Shown here in pieces: positions 24,663 through 32,815 of a stretch of DNA of 39,076 nt (its first letter is position 1; each line of letters starts with the position of its first letter). Position numbers and translations under genes: made by a program. The stretch covers positions 1 through 39,076 of the forward strand of contig JAUIBW010000042.1 in the NCBI GenBank assembly GCA_030427585.1. Direction: 5' to 3'. The stretch comes from Bacteroidia bacterium (lineage in GTDB: Bacteria; Bacteroidota; Bacteroidia; Flavobacteriales; Flavobacteriaceae). The notes under the pieces are model-generated. The model had not been told where the DNA came from. It saw only the letters and a list, made by a program, of their open reading frames with translations, and searched no databases.

Positions 24663-26576
24663 TTATTGTTGTTTTAATGCTATTCTAGATTTATCTATTT
24701 TCTTAATTTCGGATCTAAATTTTCTATATTCTTCATATTGTTCTTTTGGAAATGTGCCATCAACTATTTTTAAAAACCGCTTAAATTTAATTTGCTTATC
24801 ACCAATCTTTTCGAGTTCATAGCTATACCTACCAAATACAGTTTCAATAGATTTTTTTTCGGGTAAATTTCCTGCCATATATCCATCAGGTAAATTAATG
24901 ACGTATTCATCTGTATTTACATATCCTCGTGATATTACCAAAGGGGTTTTCCTGGTATCATATTTAGGTAGATTAATCTGATCTCGACTAAAAAGATTAG
25001 GAGATATTAACAAACGGGTTCCTACTTTTTTGGCATAAGAAACGCAAGAAATTTCTATATCTTCTGTAAATTTGATATCGTCTTTATTATCATTAAGATT
25101 TATTTTACCAATTTCCAGATTATTGATATGCCCCCAAAATTCTTTATAATATAATTTTTGATCTTTTGGTGTTTCAAACTGAATATTATAATTCTGGTCA
25201 TATTCAAGCCCTTGCGATACTCTTTTCACAGTTGCAGACATGGATCTATCTACTTCAAGATTAACTGTAGCCGTAGTATGAAGTATATTTTCTTCAGGTT
25301 CATATTTCTTGGTTCTTTTAATGGTTCCCCCTTCAGGGGTTATGACCAATACATCTCTATTATCAGTAAAATCCCCTATAAAATTAAATGGAGTAGTTTG
25401 GCTAGTACATTCAAGCCAGAGGTCTTCTTCCTTATCTGGTATATTAAGGATTACATGATTACCTTGCATTGATGCAAATTCTGAGTCGATATCCCTTCTT
25501 TCATCAGCATAAACTACAGTGTAATATGAAGTTATACCCTGGCTATCCAATAAAGCTTTAGTATAATTAGTTAATGCTTTACAATCTCCATATCCTAATC
25601 GATCTACATCTTCTGCCAAAAATGGTACCCAACCTCCAATACCTAATTGAATACTTATATACCTGGTTTTGTTCTGTACATATTCATAAATGCGTTTTGC
25701 TTTTTCTCTATTAGTAGTAGCGCCCGAGACCAAGGCTGATACTTTCTGAATTGTAGTTTCTGGTAATTTATCCCTACCAGACACCAAATTTTCATATTGC
25801 CATTTCCCCATAGATTTCCAATCGACAGCAGAGCCTTTTACACCTTCTAATGAGAATTCGTTTAATGCCACTTTTACCATTGGTGTCATATTATTAAGAG
25901 AAGGACTATATACTTCGGGTAATCGTGCTGGGATATTAGAAATAGAATACGAAGTCTCCAAGTCGGTCTTATTTGTTTTAACCGGATAATCATCAAAATT
26001 TGTTTCTCTATATCTAATTGAGATTTTTGAAGGGTTTAAAATTTTATAGGTCGATTTCTCAACACTTAGTCTATATGCCAAAATAGGTTTCCAATACTTT
26101 ATAAATGCTGTAGTTGAGCTTTCTACTTCGCTTTCAAATGCAAGTGTATAAGGGTAATTTAAAGGAGTATATTCAAAATATTTTATTCTATTATCATTCA
26201 TTAGTGATATCCCATCAGAAACACTTCTATCCTTAAAATCTTTCTTTTTGTATTTTTTAATTTCCTTACCAAAAGAATTGTAGACTATAGCTTCTAATTT
26301 TTTAATTTTTGTAGATGGGCTATACCCTTCGTAAGAATTTGCATATCCATCTCCATATTTATTTAGAACGGTAACAATTCTTTTGGTTTTTACAACAACA
26401 GCATTTATTGACTTTATCTCAATAGTAACTTCTTCGGATCTTACAATAGCATTAGCGTTTTTGGTAAGTGTAGAATCTAAAAGTACAGCTTGTAGCCTAA
26501 GGTCATTCTGAGCAGAGGTTTCCTCAATACAGAATAGTGTAAGCACAACTGAAACCAGCAGTATTTTTTGAAACAT
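24663..26576 (-). CDS. DUF3857/transglutaminase-like exported protein, Cys and His retained
   Basis: Exported protein of 637 residues with a signal peptide (1-22, ending ETSAQ). DUF3857 occupies about 45-215 (KRIVTVLNKYGDGYA) and the transglutaminase-like core about 290-400. The catalytic Cys332 is in GYGDCKALTNY and His374 in QGNHVIL. The third position is Glu389 (LWLECTSQ) where Asp is usual, a conservative change. Periplasmic location is expected; substrate is unknown. It is probably the active partner of the degenerate paralogue just downstream. The N-terminal domains of the two are alike but the sequences are well diverged, so the duplication is old. Confidence 0.86.
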   Translation of the reverse strand: MFQKILLVSVVLTLFCIEETSAQNDLRLQAVLLDSTLTKNANAIVRSEEVTIEIKSINAVVVKTKRIVTVLNKYGDGYANSYEGYSPSTKIKKLEAIVYNSFGKEIKKYKKKDFKDRSVSDGISLMNDNRIKYFEYTPLNYPYTLAFESEVESSTTAFIKYWKPILAYRLSVEKSTYKILNPSKISIRYRETNFDDYPVKTNKTDLETSYSISNIPARLPEVYSPSLNNMTPMVKVALNEFSLEGVKGSAVDWKSMGKWQYENLVSGRDKLPETTIQKVSALVSGATTNREKAKRIYEYVQNKTRYISIQLGIGGWVPFLAEDVDRLGYGDCKALTNYTKALLDSQGITSYYTVVYADERRDIDSEFASMQGNHVILNIPDKEEDLWLECTSQTTPFNFIGDFTDNRDVLVITPEGGTIKRTKKYEPEENILHTTATVNLEVDRSMSATVKRVSQGLEYDQNYNIQFETPKDQKLYYKEFWGHINNLEIGKINLNDNKDDIKFTEDIEISCVSYAKKVGTRLLISPNLFSRDQINLPKYDTRKTPLVISRGYVNTDEYVINLPDGYMAGNLPEKKSIETVFGRYSYELEKIGDKQIKFKRFLKIVDGTFPKEQYEEYRKFRSEIKKIDKSRIALKQQ

Positions 26577-26598
26577 AAAAATTAGTTTAGGGGGTAGT

Positions 26599-27051
26599 TT
26601 ATTCTTTGTTTTTTGTGTCTACTGTTATGGTAACAGGCCCATCATTAAGCAATGATATTTTCATATCAGCTCCAAATACACCTGTACCTATTTTCTTTCC
26701 TAAATCCAACTCTAATCGTTGTACAAAACTCTCATAGAGAGGGATTGCTATGTCTGGCTTGGCTGCTTTAATATAACTGGGTCTATTACCTTTTTTGATA
26801 CTGGCATGTAATGTAAATTGACTTACCACTATAGCATCACCATCTATATCTAATACGCTTTTGTTCATTACACCGGCTTCATCCCCAAATATCCTAAGGC
26901 GGGATATTTTTCCTGATAACCAATCTATATCCTCTTGTGCATCCTTTTCTTCTATTCCTATTAGAATAAGTAAGCCTTGATTTATACTTGAAACCATTTT
27001 GCCTTCGACATGTACTGATGCCTCAGAAACTCTTTGAATTACTGCCCTCAT
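26599..27051 (-). CDS. dtd: D-aminoacyl-tRNA deacylase
   Basis: Removes D-amino acids (and glycine from tRNA-Ala) mis-attached to tRNA. It has 150 residues, full length. It opens with the family start MRAVIQRVSEASVHV. The active-site motif SQFTL is at 77-81 and the cross-subunit motif NDGPVT near 136, which carries the Gly-cisPro-type proofreading loop. It lies 22 bases upstream of the first transglutaminase-like gene and 264 bases downstream of rsgA on the same strand. Confidence 0.97.
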   Translation of the reverse strand: MRAVIQRVSEASVHVEGKMVSSINQGLLILIGIEEKDAQEDIDWLSGKISRLRIFGDEAGVMNKSVLDIDGDAIVVSQFTLHASIKKGNRPSYIKAAKPDIAIPLYESFVQRLELDLGKKIGTGVFGADMKISLLNDGPVTITVDTKNKE

Positions 27052-27315
27052 TTACTCATTATTGATTTTTAAAAACAAAAGCTTTTTTTATTACTCTATT
27101 CATTTGATATAGAATAATATGTTTTGTTTGTGTATTTTTCATTCAACTATTACATTAAATAATTCTAAAAGTCATTTTAATTAACAACTTTATGGCACAA
27201 GTATACGGTGTTTGAGTTTCATTTTTCGGAACTGAGAATTTTTTTTTATTTTCTTAACAACTGATTTAGCACAACTTATAAAGTTAATCTGTTTTGTTGC
27301 CGAGGATTATAAAAA

Positions 27316-28266
27316 TTATTCGTCGTCGTAATTATTTTTTCTGTAGTGTTCTTCTTCTCCTTCAAGAATTTGCAAATAACTTTTATATCTAGACCAGGCA
27401 ATTTCTTCGTTATCTAAAGCCTCTTTAACAGCACATTTTGGTTCATTAATATGCAAACAGTTATTAAACTTGCAATCTGATTTTAACTCAAAAAATTCGG
27501 GAAAATAATCTCCCAGTTCTTCTTTATCCATATCAACAACTCCAAAACCTTTTATCCCTGGGGTATCGATAATCTTGGCATCAAAATTAAGATCAAACAT
27601 TTCTGCAAAAGTGGTGGTATGTAAACCTTGTTGGTGTTGATCACTTATTTCGGCTGTTTTTAATGACAGACCAGGAGCAATTGTGTTAACCAAAGTAGAT
27701 TTTCCTACCCCGCTATGACCAGAAAACATGCTTACTTTATTTTTCATTATTGCTTTTACCTTGTCTACATTTTTACCAGTTTTTGCTGATATCCCTATAC
27801 ATTCATATCCAATTTTTCTATATATCGCTGCCAGATATTTAATCTCCAGAAGCTCATCTTCATTATATGTATCTATTTTATTAAAAAGCAAGACTGCTTT
27901 AATCCCATATGCTTCTGCTGTAACTAAAAACCGATCTATAAATGTTGTAAATGTTGTTGGGTTATTTAAGGTTATTAATAAAAAGACCACATCTACATTT
28001 GAAGCAATGATATGTGTTTGTTTTGACAGATTTACTGATTTTCTAATAATGTAATTATGCCTTTCGTGAATATATTCGATAACTCCCGTTTCCTCGTCAT
28101 TTTTAGTTTCTAATTTAAAATCCACAAGATCTCCTACTGCAACGGGATTAGTACTTTTGATACCTTTAATCCTAAACTTTCCTTTTATACGACATTCGTA
28201 TACTTTTCCGTTATTAGTTTTTACGGTATACCAACTTCCTGTAGATTTATAAACGGTACCTGTCAT
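27316..28266 (-). CDS. rsgA: Small-subunit ribosome assembly GTPase RsgA
   Basis: Circularly permuted GTPase that checks late 30S assembly, 316 residues. An N-terminal OB-fold (about 1-65; VGDLVDFKLE) is followed by the G4 motif NKID (129-132) before G1 GHSGVGKS (183-190) and G3 DTPG (about 239), the permuted order of the family. The C-terminal zinc site is CKFNNCLHINEPKC. The start ATG at 28266 is clear. A perfect 20-bp palindrome lies 73-92 bases upstream. Confidence 0.97.
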   Translation of the reverse strand: MTGTVYKSTGSWYTVKTNNGKVYECRIKGKFRIKGIKSTNPVAVGDLVDFKLETKNDEETGVIEYIHERHNYIIRKSVNLSKQTHIIASNVDVVFLLITLNNPTTFTTFIDRFLVTAEAYGIKAVLLFNKIDTYNEDELLEIKYLAAIYRKIGYECIGISAKTGKNVDKVKAIMKNKVSMFSGHSGVGKSTLVNTIAPGLSLKTAEISDQHQQGLHTTTFAEMFDLNFDAKIIDTPGIKGFGVVDMDKEELGDYFPEFFELKSDCKFNNCLHINEPKCAVKEALDNEEIAWSRYKSYLQILEGEEEHYRKNNYDDE

Positions 28267-28338
28267 AAATACAAAGATGCAAATATTAATATTTTTAGAA
28301 GGCCTATTTCTTTTCTTAATTAAAAAAACATAAAACTC

Positions 28339-28358
28339 TACAAAGAAATTTCTTTGTA
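28339..28358. promoter_or_regulatory. Perfect 20-bp palindrome upstream of rsgA
   Basis: Two abutting 10-base halves (TACAAAGAAA and its exact reverse complement) with no spacer. It is a candidate operator for a dimeric regulator, 73-92 bases upstream of the rsgA start. As RNA it could form a hairpin only with loss of the central pairs. No known regulator motif was recognised. Confidence 0.4.
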
Positions 28359-28481
28359 CAATTATTGTTCTTCTCTAAAGTATTATATCAAAAATTGGTA
28401 AATGTATTATAGAAACCGTATTACATCGAAGTAGTTTTTTTAATATAAAATCTAATCACAATACACTATCTAGTTTAAAAG

Positions 28482-28525
28482 AAAACATAAAACCCACTCG
28501 TTATGAATCGTAGCGAATGGGTTTT
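28482..28525 (-). terminator. Terminator of the Phe/Tyr operon
   Basis: On the minus strand a 12-bp stem (28514-28525 with 28489-28500, one T-G pair) with a 13-base loop ends in GTTTTATGTTTTC. It sits 4 bases after the last gene's stop. Confidence 0.78.
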
Positions 28526-28529
28526 TATA

Positions 28530-29612
28530 TTATCCTCTTGCTACTTTTTTCTGATGATTTATTGATTCCTGATGAATTGCTTTATAAATACGAAGTATAA
28601 ATTCTTCACTCAATCCATTTTCTTCTCCTTCAAGAATCATTCTTCCTAGTATTTCATTCCATCGTTTAGATTGTAAAATAGCTACATTTTGCTTGGCTTT
28701 TACTTTTCCTATATCATCAGAAATTTTCATTCTCTTTGATAAAACTTCTAACAATTGATTATCTGCTATATCAATCTTAGCACGTAATTCGCTAAGTGCT
28801 TTTTGATATGCTTCATCTTCTCCAATTTCTTTACGAATTTTTAAATCTTTCATATACTGAATCAATGTTTCTGGTGTAATTTGTTGTTTAGCATCACTCC
28901 ATGCATTATCAGGATCATAGTGTGTTTCTACAATAAGTCCATCAAAATTAAGATCCAAAGCTGTTTGAGACAGGTCAAAAATTAAATCTCTTCTTCCTGC
29001 AATGTGAGAAGGATCTAAAATTAATGGTAAATCTGGGAAACGATTTTGTAAATCGATAGGAATCTGCCACTCTGGGATATTACGGTATTTTGTTTTCTCA
29101 TAGGTCGAAAACCCTCTATGAATTACTCCCAGGTTTTTAACATCTGCGGTATAAAAACGTTCTACAGCCCCTAACCAAAGAGATAAATCAGGGTTAATCG
29201 GATTTTTTATTAATACCGGATTATCGATTCCTTTACAGGCATCTGCAATATCCTGAACAATAAAAGGAGACACTGTACTTCTTGCTCCTATCCATAAAAC
29301 ATCAACTCCATGTTCTAAAGCTAATTCTACGTGATGCGGACTTGCTACTTCTGTAGCAATCTTCATCCCCGTTTCTTCTTTAGCTCTTTGCATCCACTTT
29401 AACCCCAAAGCTCCCACCCCTTCAAAATTACCAGGTCTTGTTCTTGGTTTCCAGATCCCTGCACGCAATATTGTAGCATCAGAATCTTTAAGTTGATGTG
29501 CTATTTTTACTATCTGGTCTTCTGTTTCGGCACTACAAGGCCCTCCGATCACCAATGGGTGGTCCAGATTGTAATGATCTAACCAGTTTCTAAGTTCTTT
29601 TTTATTCTCCAT
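28530..29612 (-). CDS. Bifunctional DAHP synthase / chorismate mutase (type II)
   Basis: Catalyses the first shikimate step and chorismate to prephenate in one chain of 360 residues. The DAHP synthase part (about 1-260, type I-beta fold) shows IGGPCSAET, RAGIWKPRTRPGNFEG, VLIKNP, GVIHRGFS and LILDPSHIAGRRD. The chorismate mutase part (about 270-355) has LRAKIDIADNQLLEVLSKRMKISDDIGKVK with Arg and Lys of the AroQ active site, and the RWNEILGR segment. Established knowledge: in such fusions the mutase domain often gives prephenate or chorismate feedback on the synthase. It is the last gene of the operon, 46 bases after tyrA, closed by a terminator. Confidence 0.95.
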   Translation of the reverse strand: MENKKELRNWLDHYNLDHPLVIGGPCSAETEDQIVKIAHQLKDSDATILRAGIWKPRTRPGNFEGVGALGLKWMQRAKEETGMKIATEVASPHHVELALEHGVDVLWIGARSTVSPFIVQDIADACKGIDNPVLIKNPINPDLSLWLGAVERFYTADVKNLGVIHRGFSTYEKTKYRNIPEWQIPIDLQNRFPDLPLILDPSHIAGRRDLIFDLSQTALDLNFDGLIVETHYDPDNAWSDAKQQITPETLIQYMKDLKIRKEIGEDEAYQKALSELRAKIDIADNQLLEVLSKRMKISDDIGKVKAKQNVAILQSKRWNEILGRMILEGEENGLSEEFILRIYKAIHQESINHQKKVARG

Positions 29613-29658
29613 TTCTATTTTTCTTCTTATTTATTAAAGTTTGTATTGGTTTTATAGC

Positions 29659-30507
29659 CTAAGCAATTCCTTTCAAAATTGTTTTTATATGATTTGTATC
29701 TTCCATTTCTCTATATACTGCTGAAAAATCATCGTTTTCAATCAACTCTTTAAATTGGACAAGATTAGCAATATATTCTTCTAATGTTTCTATTATATTT
29801 TCTTTATTATGCTTGAAAATTGGTGCCCACATAGCGGGTGAACTTTTCGCCAATCGAACAGTTGAAGCAAAACCACTACCTGCCATATCAAAAATATCTC
29901 TTTCATTTTTCTCTTTCTCGATTACAGTTTTACCTAGCATAAAAGAACTAATGTGGGATAAGTGCGAAACATAGGCAATATGCTTATCATGAGACGAGGG
30001 GTCCATATAACGAATTCGCATACCTAATCTAGAAAAAATCTCCATCCCCTTTTCTTGCAATTTAAATGCTGTTTTTTCTACCTCACAAATAATATTTGTT
30101 TTCCCTCTATATAAATTTGCAATTGCTGCTTGTGGCCCAGAAAATTCTGTTCCTGCAATTGGATGAGCTGCCAGGTAATTCCTTCTTTTGTCATGATTCT
30201 CTACAGTATTACACAATTTCTTCTTGGTCGAACCAGCATCAAAAACTAAACAGTTATCATCTATTTTATCTAAAATAATGGGTAATATCTCTACGGTCGC
30301 ATCTACGGGTATCGCAATTATAACCACATCTGCTTTATCTAACTCATCCAAACTAGATATATAGTCAATAAGACCAAGTGACAATGCTTCATTCAGGTTA
30401 TCTTCACTTCTATCTACACCATAAATCTTAGCTTCGTTAAAAGCTGCTTTAATATCTATGGCAAAAGAACCTCCGATTAGACCTATCCCTACTACAAATA
30501 CATTCAT
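29659..30507 (-). CDS. tyrA: Prephenate dehydrogenase
   Basis: Oxidative decarboxylation of prephenate to 4-hydroxyphenylpyruvate, the tyrosine branch. It has 282 residues, a short form without ACT or chorismate mutase domains. The Rossmann motif GIGLIGGSFA is near the N-terminus, with acidic YGVDRS after strand 2 suggesting NAD. AAHPIAGTEFSGP holds the conserved catalytic His, and HLSHISSFML a second one. The start codon directly follows the aminotransferase stop. Arogenate dehydrogenase activity cannot be excluded from sequence. Confidence 0.93.
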   Translation of the reverse strand: MNVFVVGIGLIGGSFAIDIKAAFNEAKIYGVDRSEDNLNEALSLGLIDYISSLDELDKADVVIIAIPVDATVEILPIILDKIDDNCLVFDAGSTKKKLCNTVENHDKRRNYLAAHPIAGTEFSGPQAAIANLYRGKTNIICEVEKTAFKLQEKGMEIFSRLGMRIRYMDPSSHDKHIAYVSHLSHISSFMLGKTVIEKEKNERDIFDMAGSGFASTVRLAKSSPAMWAPIFKHNKENIIETLEEYIANLVQFKELIENDDFSAVYREMEDTNHIKTILKGIA

Positions 30508-31707
30508 CTAGTTACATTTTTGATTTATCATATCCTTTGTCGCTAATGCTGATTCTGTTTTACAAAGTCTTCCTATAGCCTCTTTAATATTCTCTTTGGT
30601 TACACAAAGTGAAAAACGTATGTATCCTTTTCCATTACTCCCGAAAATATCACCTGGAGCGATGAAGATATCATTCTCATATAAGATAGTATCTATAAAT
30701 TTTATTGCGTCTGTTCCTTCGGGTAACTTAGCCCAGACAAACATTCCTTTTGCGGTTTTATCATAACTACACCCTAAAAGATCTGCCAACTCCCAGATTA
30801 AGGTTCTTCTTTCTTTATAGATTACATTCATTTTGTCGTACCAACCATTAGAAATACGCAATGCTGCGATAGCTCCTCTTTGGATTCCTTGAAACATACC
30901 ACTATCCATATTACTTTTTACTTTTAAAATTGCCTCAATTTTATCAGAACTACCACTAACCATTCCCACACGCCATCCAGCCATATTAAATGTTTTGCTT
31001 AAAGAATTTAACTCCAGTACTACTTCTTTTGCTCCTTCTATCGATAAAATACTCGTAGGGCTATCATTTAAAATAAAACTGTATGGGTTATCTTTCACCA
31101 ATAGAATACTATGTTTTTTAGCAAAATCAATCATTTTTTTAAACAACTCAACATTACCTGAAGCTCCTGTTGGCATATTTGGATAATTCATCCACATGAT
31201 TTTCACCTTACTCAAATCTCTTTTTGAAAGACTATGAAAATCTGGTTCCCACCTATTATTTTCAACTAAATCATAAAAAATTGGTTTTGCGCCTACCAAA
31301 TTAGTTACTGCACTATATGTTGGATATCCAGGATTAGGAATTAATACTTCGTCTCCTTCATTAAGATAAGCCAGAGAAATGTGCATAATTCCTTCTTTAG
31401 ATCCCATTAGTGGTAAGATTTCATCTTTTGGGTTTAAGAAAACCTGGTATTTTGCACTATAAAAATCTGCAATAGCTTCTCTCAATTCTGGCAAGCCCTG
31501 ATAACTTTGATATTTATGTGCACCATCTACAAGTACCGCTTCCTGAATAGCCTGCACTACTTCTTTTGGTGGGTCCAGATCCGGGCTACCAATAGCCATA
31601 TTTAAAACTGGTTTTCCTGAAGCAACAAGTCCTCTAACCTCCCTTAATTTTTTAGAGAAATAGTACTCTTCTACTGTTTCTAATCTTTTTGCCGTTTGAA
31701 TGCTCAT
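30508..31707 (-). CDS. PLP-dependent class I aminotransferase (aromatic/prephenate type)
   Basis: 399-residue fold-type I aminotransferase. LNMAIGSPDLDPP and GLPELREAIADFY are at the N-terminus, PNPGYPTY and WMNYPNMPTG in the middle. SLSKTFNMAGWRVGM supplies the Lys that binds PLP, and the C-terminal IRFSLC has the substrate-carboxylate Arg. Placed between prephenate dehydratase (4-base overlap) and prephenate dehydrogenase (adjacent), it most likely transaminates phenylpyruvate and 4-hydroxyphenylpyruvate, or prephenate to arogenate. Exact specificity is inferred from context only. Confidence 0.9.
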   Translation of the reverse strand: MSIQTAKRLETVEEYYFSKKLREVRGLVASGKPVLNMAIGSPDLDPPKEVVQAIQEAVLVDGAHKYQSYQGLPELREAIADFYSAKYQVFLNPKDEILPLMGSKEGIMHISLAYLNEGDEVLIPNPGYPTYSAVTNLVGAKPIFYDLVENNRWEPDFHSLSKRDLSKVKIMWMNYPNMPTGASGNVELFKKMIDFAKKHSILLVKDNPYSFILNDSPTSILSIEGAKEVVLELNSLSKTFNMAGWRVGMVSGSSDKIEAILKVKSNMDSGMFQGIQRGAIAALRISNGWYDKMNVIYKERRTLIWELADLLGCSYDKTAKGMFVWAKLPEGTDAIKFIDTILYENDIFIAPGDIFGSNGKGYIRFSLCVTKENIKEAIGRLCKTESALATKDMINQKCN

Positions 31708-32534
31708 CCATTTTGGTTTTTATATTCGCCTAATACTTTTAGTTCTAATGCCATAATCTTTAGAATAGACATTGCTTTAGCGTAATCATCATAATCTGTA
31801 AAAGTTACATCTACAAAAAAGGAATATTTCCAGGGCATATTAATAATAGGTAATGATTGGATTTTGGTTAAATTTAATCCGCAATCACTCATTACATTAA
31901 GCACAGTAGCTAAACTTCCTTTTTTATGATCTGTTAGAAACTTTAAGGACGCTTTATTGATATCTTTCTTTTCTGAGCCAGATCCTTCTGCCATGTTTAA
32001 AATAAAAAATCGGGTACTATTAGATTTTATAGTTTGAATTTCTTTGGCTAAAATATTTAATTGATAAATATTTGCGGCAGTTTCTCCTGCCACGGCGGCA
32101 ACTCCTTCTAATTGCTGCTCATGAATTCTCTTAGCAACATCGGCTGTATCTGCATCCTCTATCAATTTGATATGTGGTTGTCCTCTAAAAAACTCTTTGC
32201 ATTGTAGCAAAGCCATTGGATGAGAATACACTTCTTTAATATCTGAAATTCCTTGCCCCTCTATAGCCATCAAACAATGATGAATCGGTAAAAAATACTC
32301 TCCTCTAATGATAAGATCATGCTCATCGATATAGGCATAATTAGGAATAATAGAACCTGCAATAGAGTTTTCGATTGCCATTACTGCATCTGTACTCTTA
32401 TTATGTTCTAAACTATGCACTACTTCCTGAAAAGACATGCATTCATCTACCTCTATATCTTCTCCGAAATATGCCTGAGCAACACCGTGGTGATACGAAC
32501 CTTTTATTCCTTGTATGGCAACCTTTTGTTTCAT
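31704..32534 (-). CDS. pheA: Prephenate dehydratase with ACT domain
   Basis: Converts prephenate to phenylpyruvate, the phenylalanine branch. It has 276 residues and no chorismate mutase domain. The catalytic part (about 1-180) shows AIQGIKGSYHHGVAQ, AIENSIAGSI and the active-site SNSTRFFIL. The ACT domain (about 195-275) has GSLATVLNVMSDCGLNLTKI. The Phe-binding ESRP motif of the family reads QSLP here, a form I believe is common in Bacteroidota, so feedback by Phe may differ. It is the first gene of the operon, 107 bases downstream of the attenuator terminator. Its TGA overlaps the aminotransferase ATG (ATGA). Confidence 0.95.
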   Translation of the reverse strand: MKQKVAIQGIKGSYHHGVAQAYFGEDIEVDECMSFQEVVHSLEHNKSTDAVMAIENSIAGSIIPNYAYIDEHDLIIRGEYFLPIHHCLMAIEGQGISDIKEVYSHPMALLQCKEFFRGQPHIKLIEDADTADVAKRIHEQQLEGVAAVAGETAANIYQLNILAKEIQTIKSNSTRFFILNMAEGSGSEKKDINKASLKFLTDHKKGSLATVLNVMSDCGLNLTKIQSLPIINMPWKYSFFVDVTFTDYDDYAKAMSILKIMALELKVLGEYKNQNG

Positions 32535-32640
32535 CTGTTTATTTTATTTTGCTTTTATCGGTCAGATGGAATTCGCCAATAATCATTTTGGTTGGTATTA
32601 ACCGTGTTATTATGGCTCATTTCATATATTAATTTTATTG

Positions 32641-32671
32641 CAAAAAAAAATCCCGATTTTTCATCGGGATT
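32641..32671 (-). terminator. Attenuator terminator upstream of the Phe/Tyr operon
   Basis: On the minus strand a perfect 9-bp stem AATCCCGAT/ATCGGGATT (32663-32671 with 32649-32657), a 5-base loop, then a nine-T tract (two T belong to the stem). It lies after the leader-peptide stop (27 bases between) and 107 bases before prephenate dehydratase. It is too far from kbl (about 300 bases past its stop) to be mainly that gene's terminator. Confidence 0.9.
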
Positions 32672-32716
32672 CTAGTTTTATAAATTTTGCTGATTTATTT
32701 ACATAGCGATCCCAAT
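32649..32716 (-). promoter_or_regulatory. Attenuator: competing antiterminator and terminator helices
   Basis: Region 2, ATTGGGAT (32709-32716, leader codons 21-23), can pair over 8 bases (one G-T) with region 3, ATCCCGAT (32663-32670), which is the 5' arm of the terminator. A ribosome stalled in the Phe/Tyr codons 10-15 leaves region 2 free, so the antiterminator forms. A ribosome that reaches the stop codon covers region 2, so the terminator forms. The geometry is that of a classical his/phe-type attenuator. The pairings are seen in the sequence; the regulatory behaviour is inference. Confidence 0.82.
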
Positions 32717-32776
32717 CTTGCTTTTAAAATAAAAGAAGAAAAAATAGAATCCGTTCCAAGTAAATAAATTGCTCAT
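32699..32776 (-). CDS. Aromatic-rich leader peptide of the Phe/Tyr operon
   Basis: 25-codon ORF (ATG at 32776, TAA at 32699-32701) encoding a peptide with 7 Phe, 2 Tyr and 1 Trp. The core FYFFFFYF is at residues 10-17, preceded by NLFTWNG and followed by KSKIGIAM. Ten of 25 residues are aromatic, and the operon makes Phe and Tyr. A -7 box (32808-32815) lies 31 bases upstream and a terminator hairpin 27 bases downstream of the stop. Established knowledge: the enterobacterial pheA leader peptide is likewise Phe-rich and works by ribosome stalling. This one is not recognisably homologous, so I give no gene symbol. Too short for normal gene calling. Confidence 0.88.
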   Translation of the reverse strand: MSNLFTWNGFYFFFFYFKSKIGIAM

Positions 32777-32807
32777 TATTGTATCATTATTACGTTGCTA
32801 AATTAGC

Positions 32808-32815
32808 CAAAACTA
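32808..32815 (-). promoter_or_regulatory. -7 box of the Phe/Tyr operon leader
   Basis: On the minus strand TAGTTTTG matches TAnnTTTG. Transcription would start near 32800, giving about 25 untranslated bases before the leader ATG. A TTTG is present upstream but only 8 bases away, so the -33 box is unclear. Confidence 0.6.

Noticed and set aside
32784..32792. An earlier ATG before the leader peptide
   Set aside because: It is followed by a stop after two codons, so the ATG at 32776 is the only useful start.
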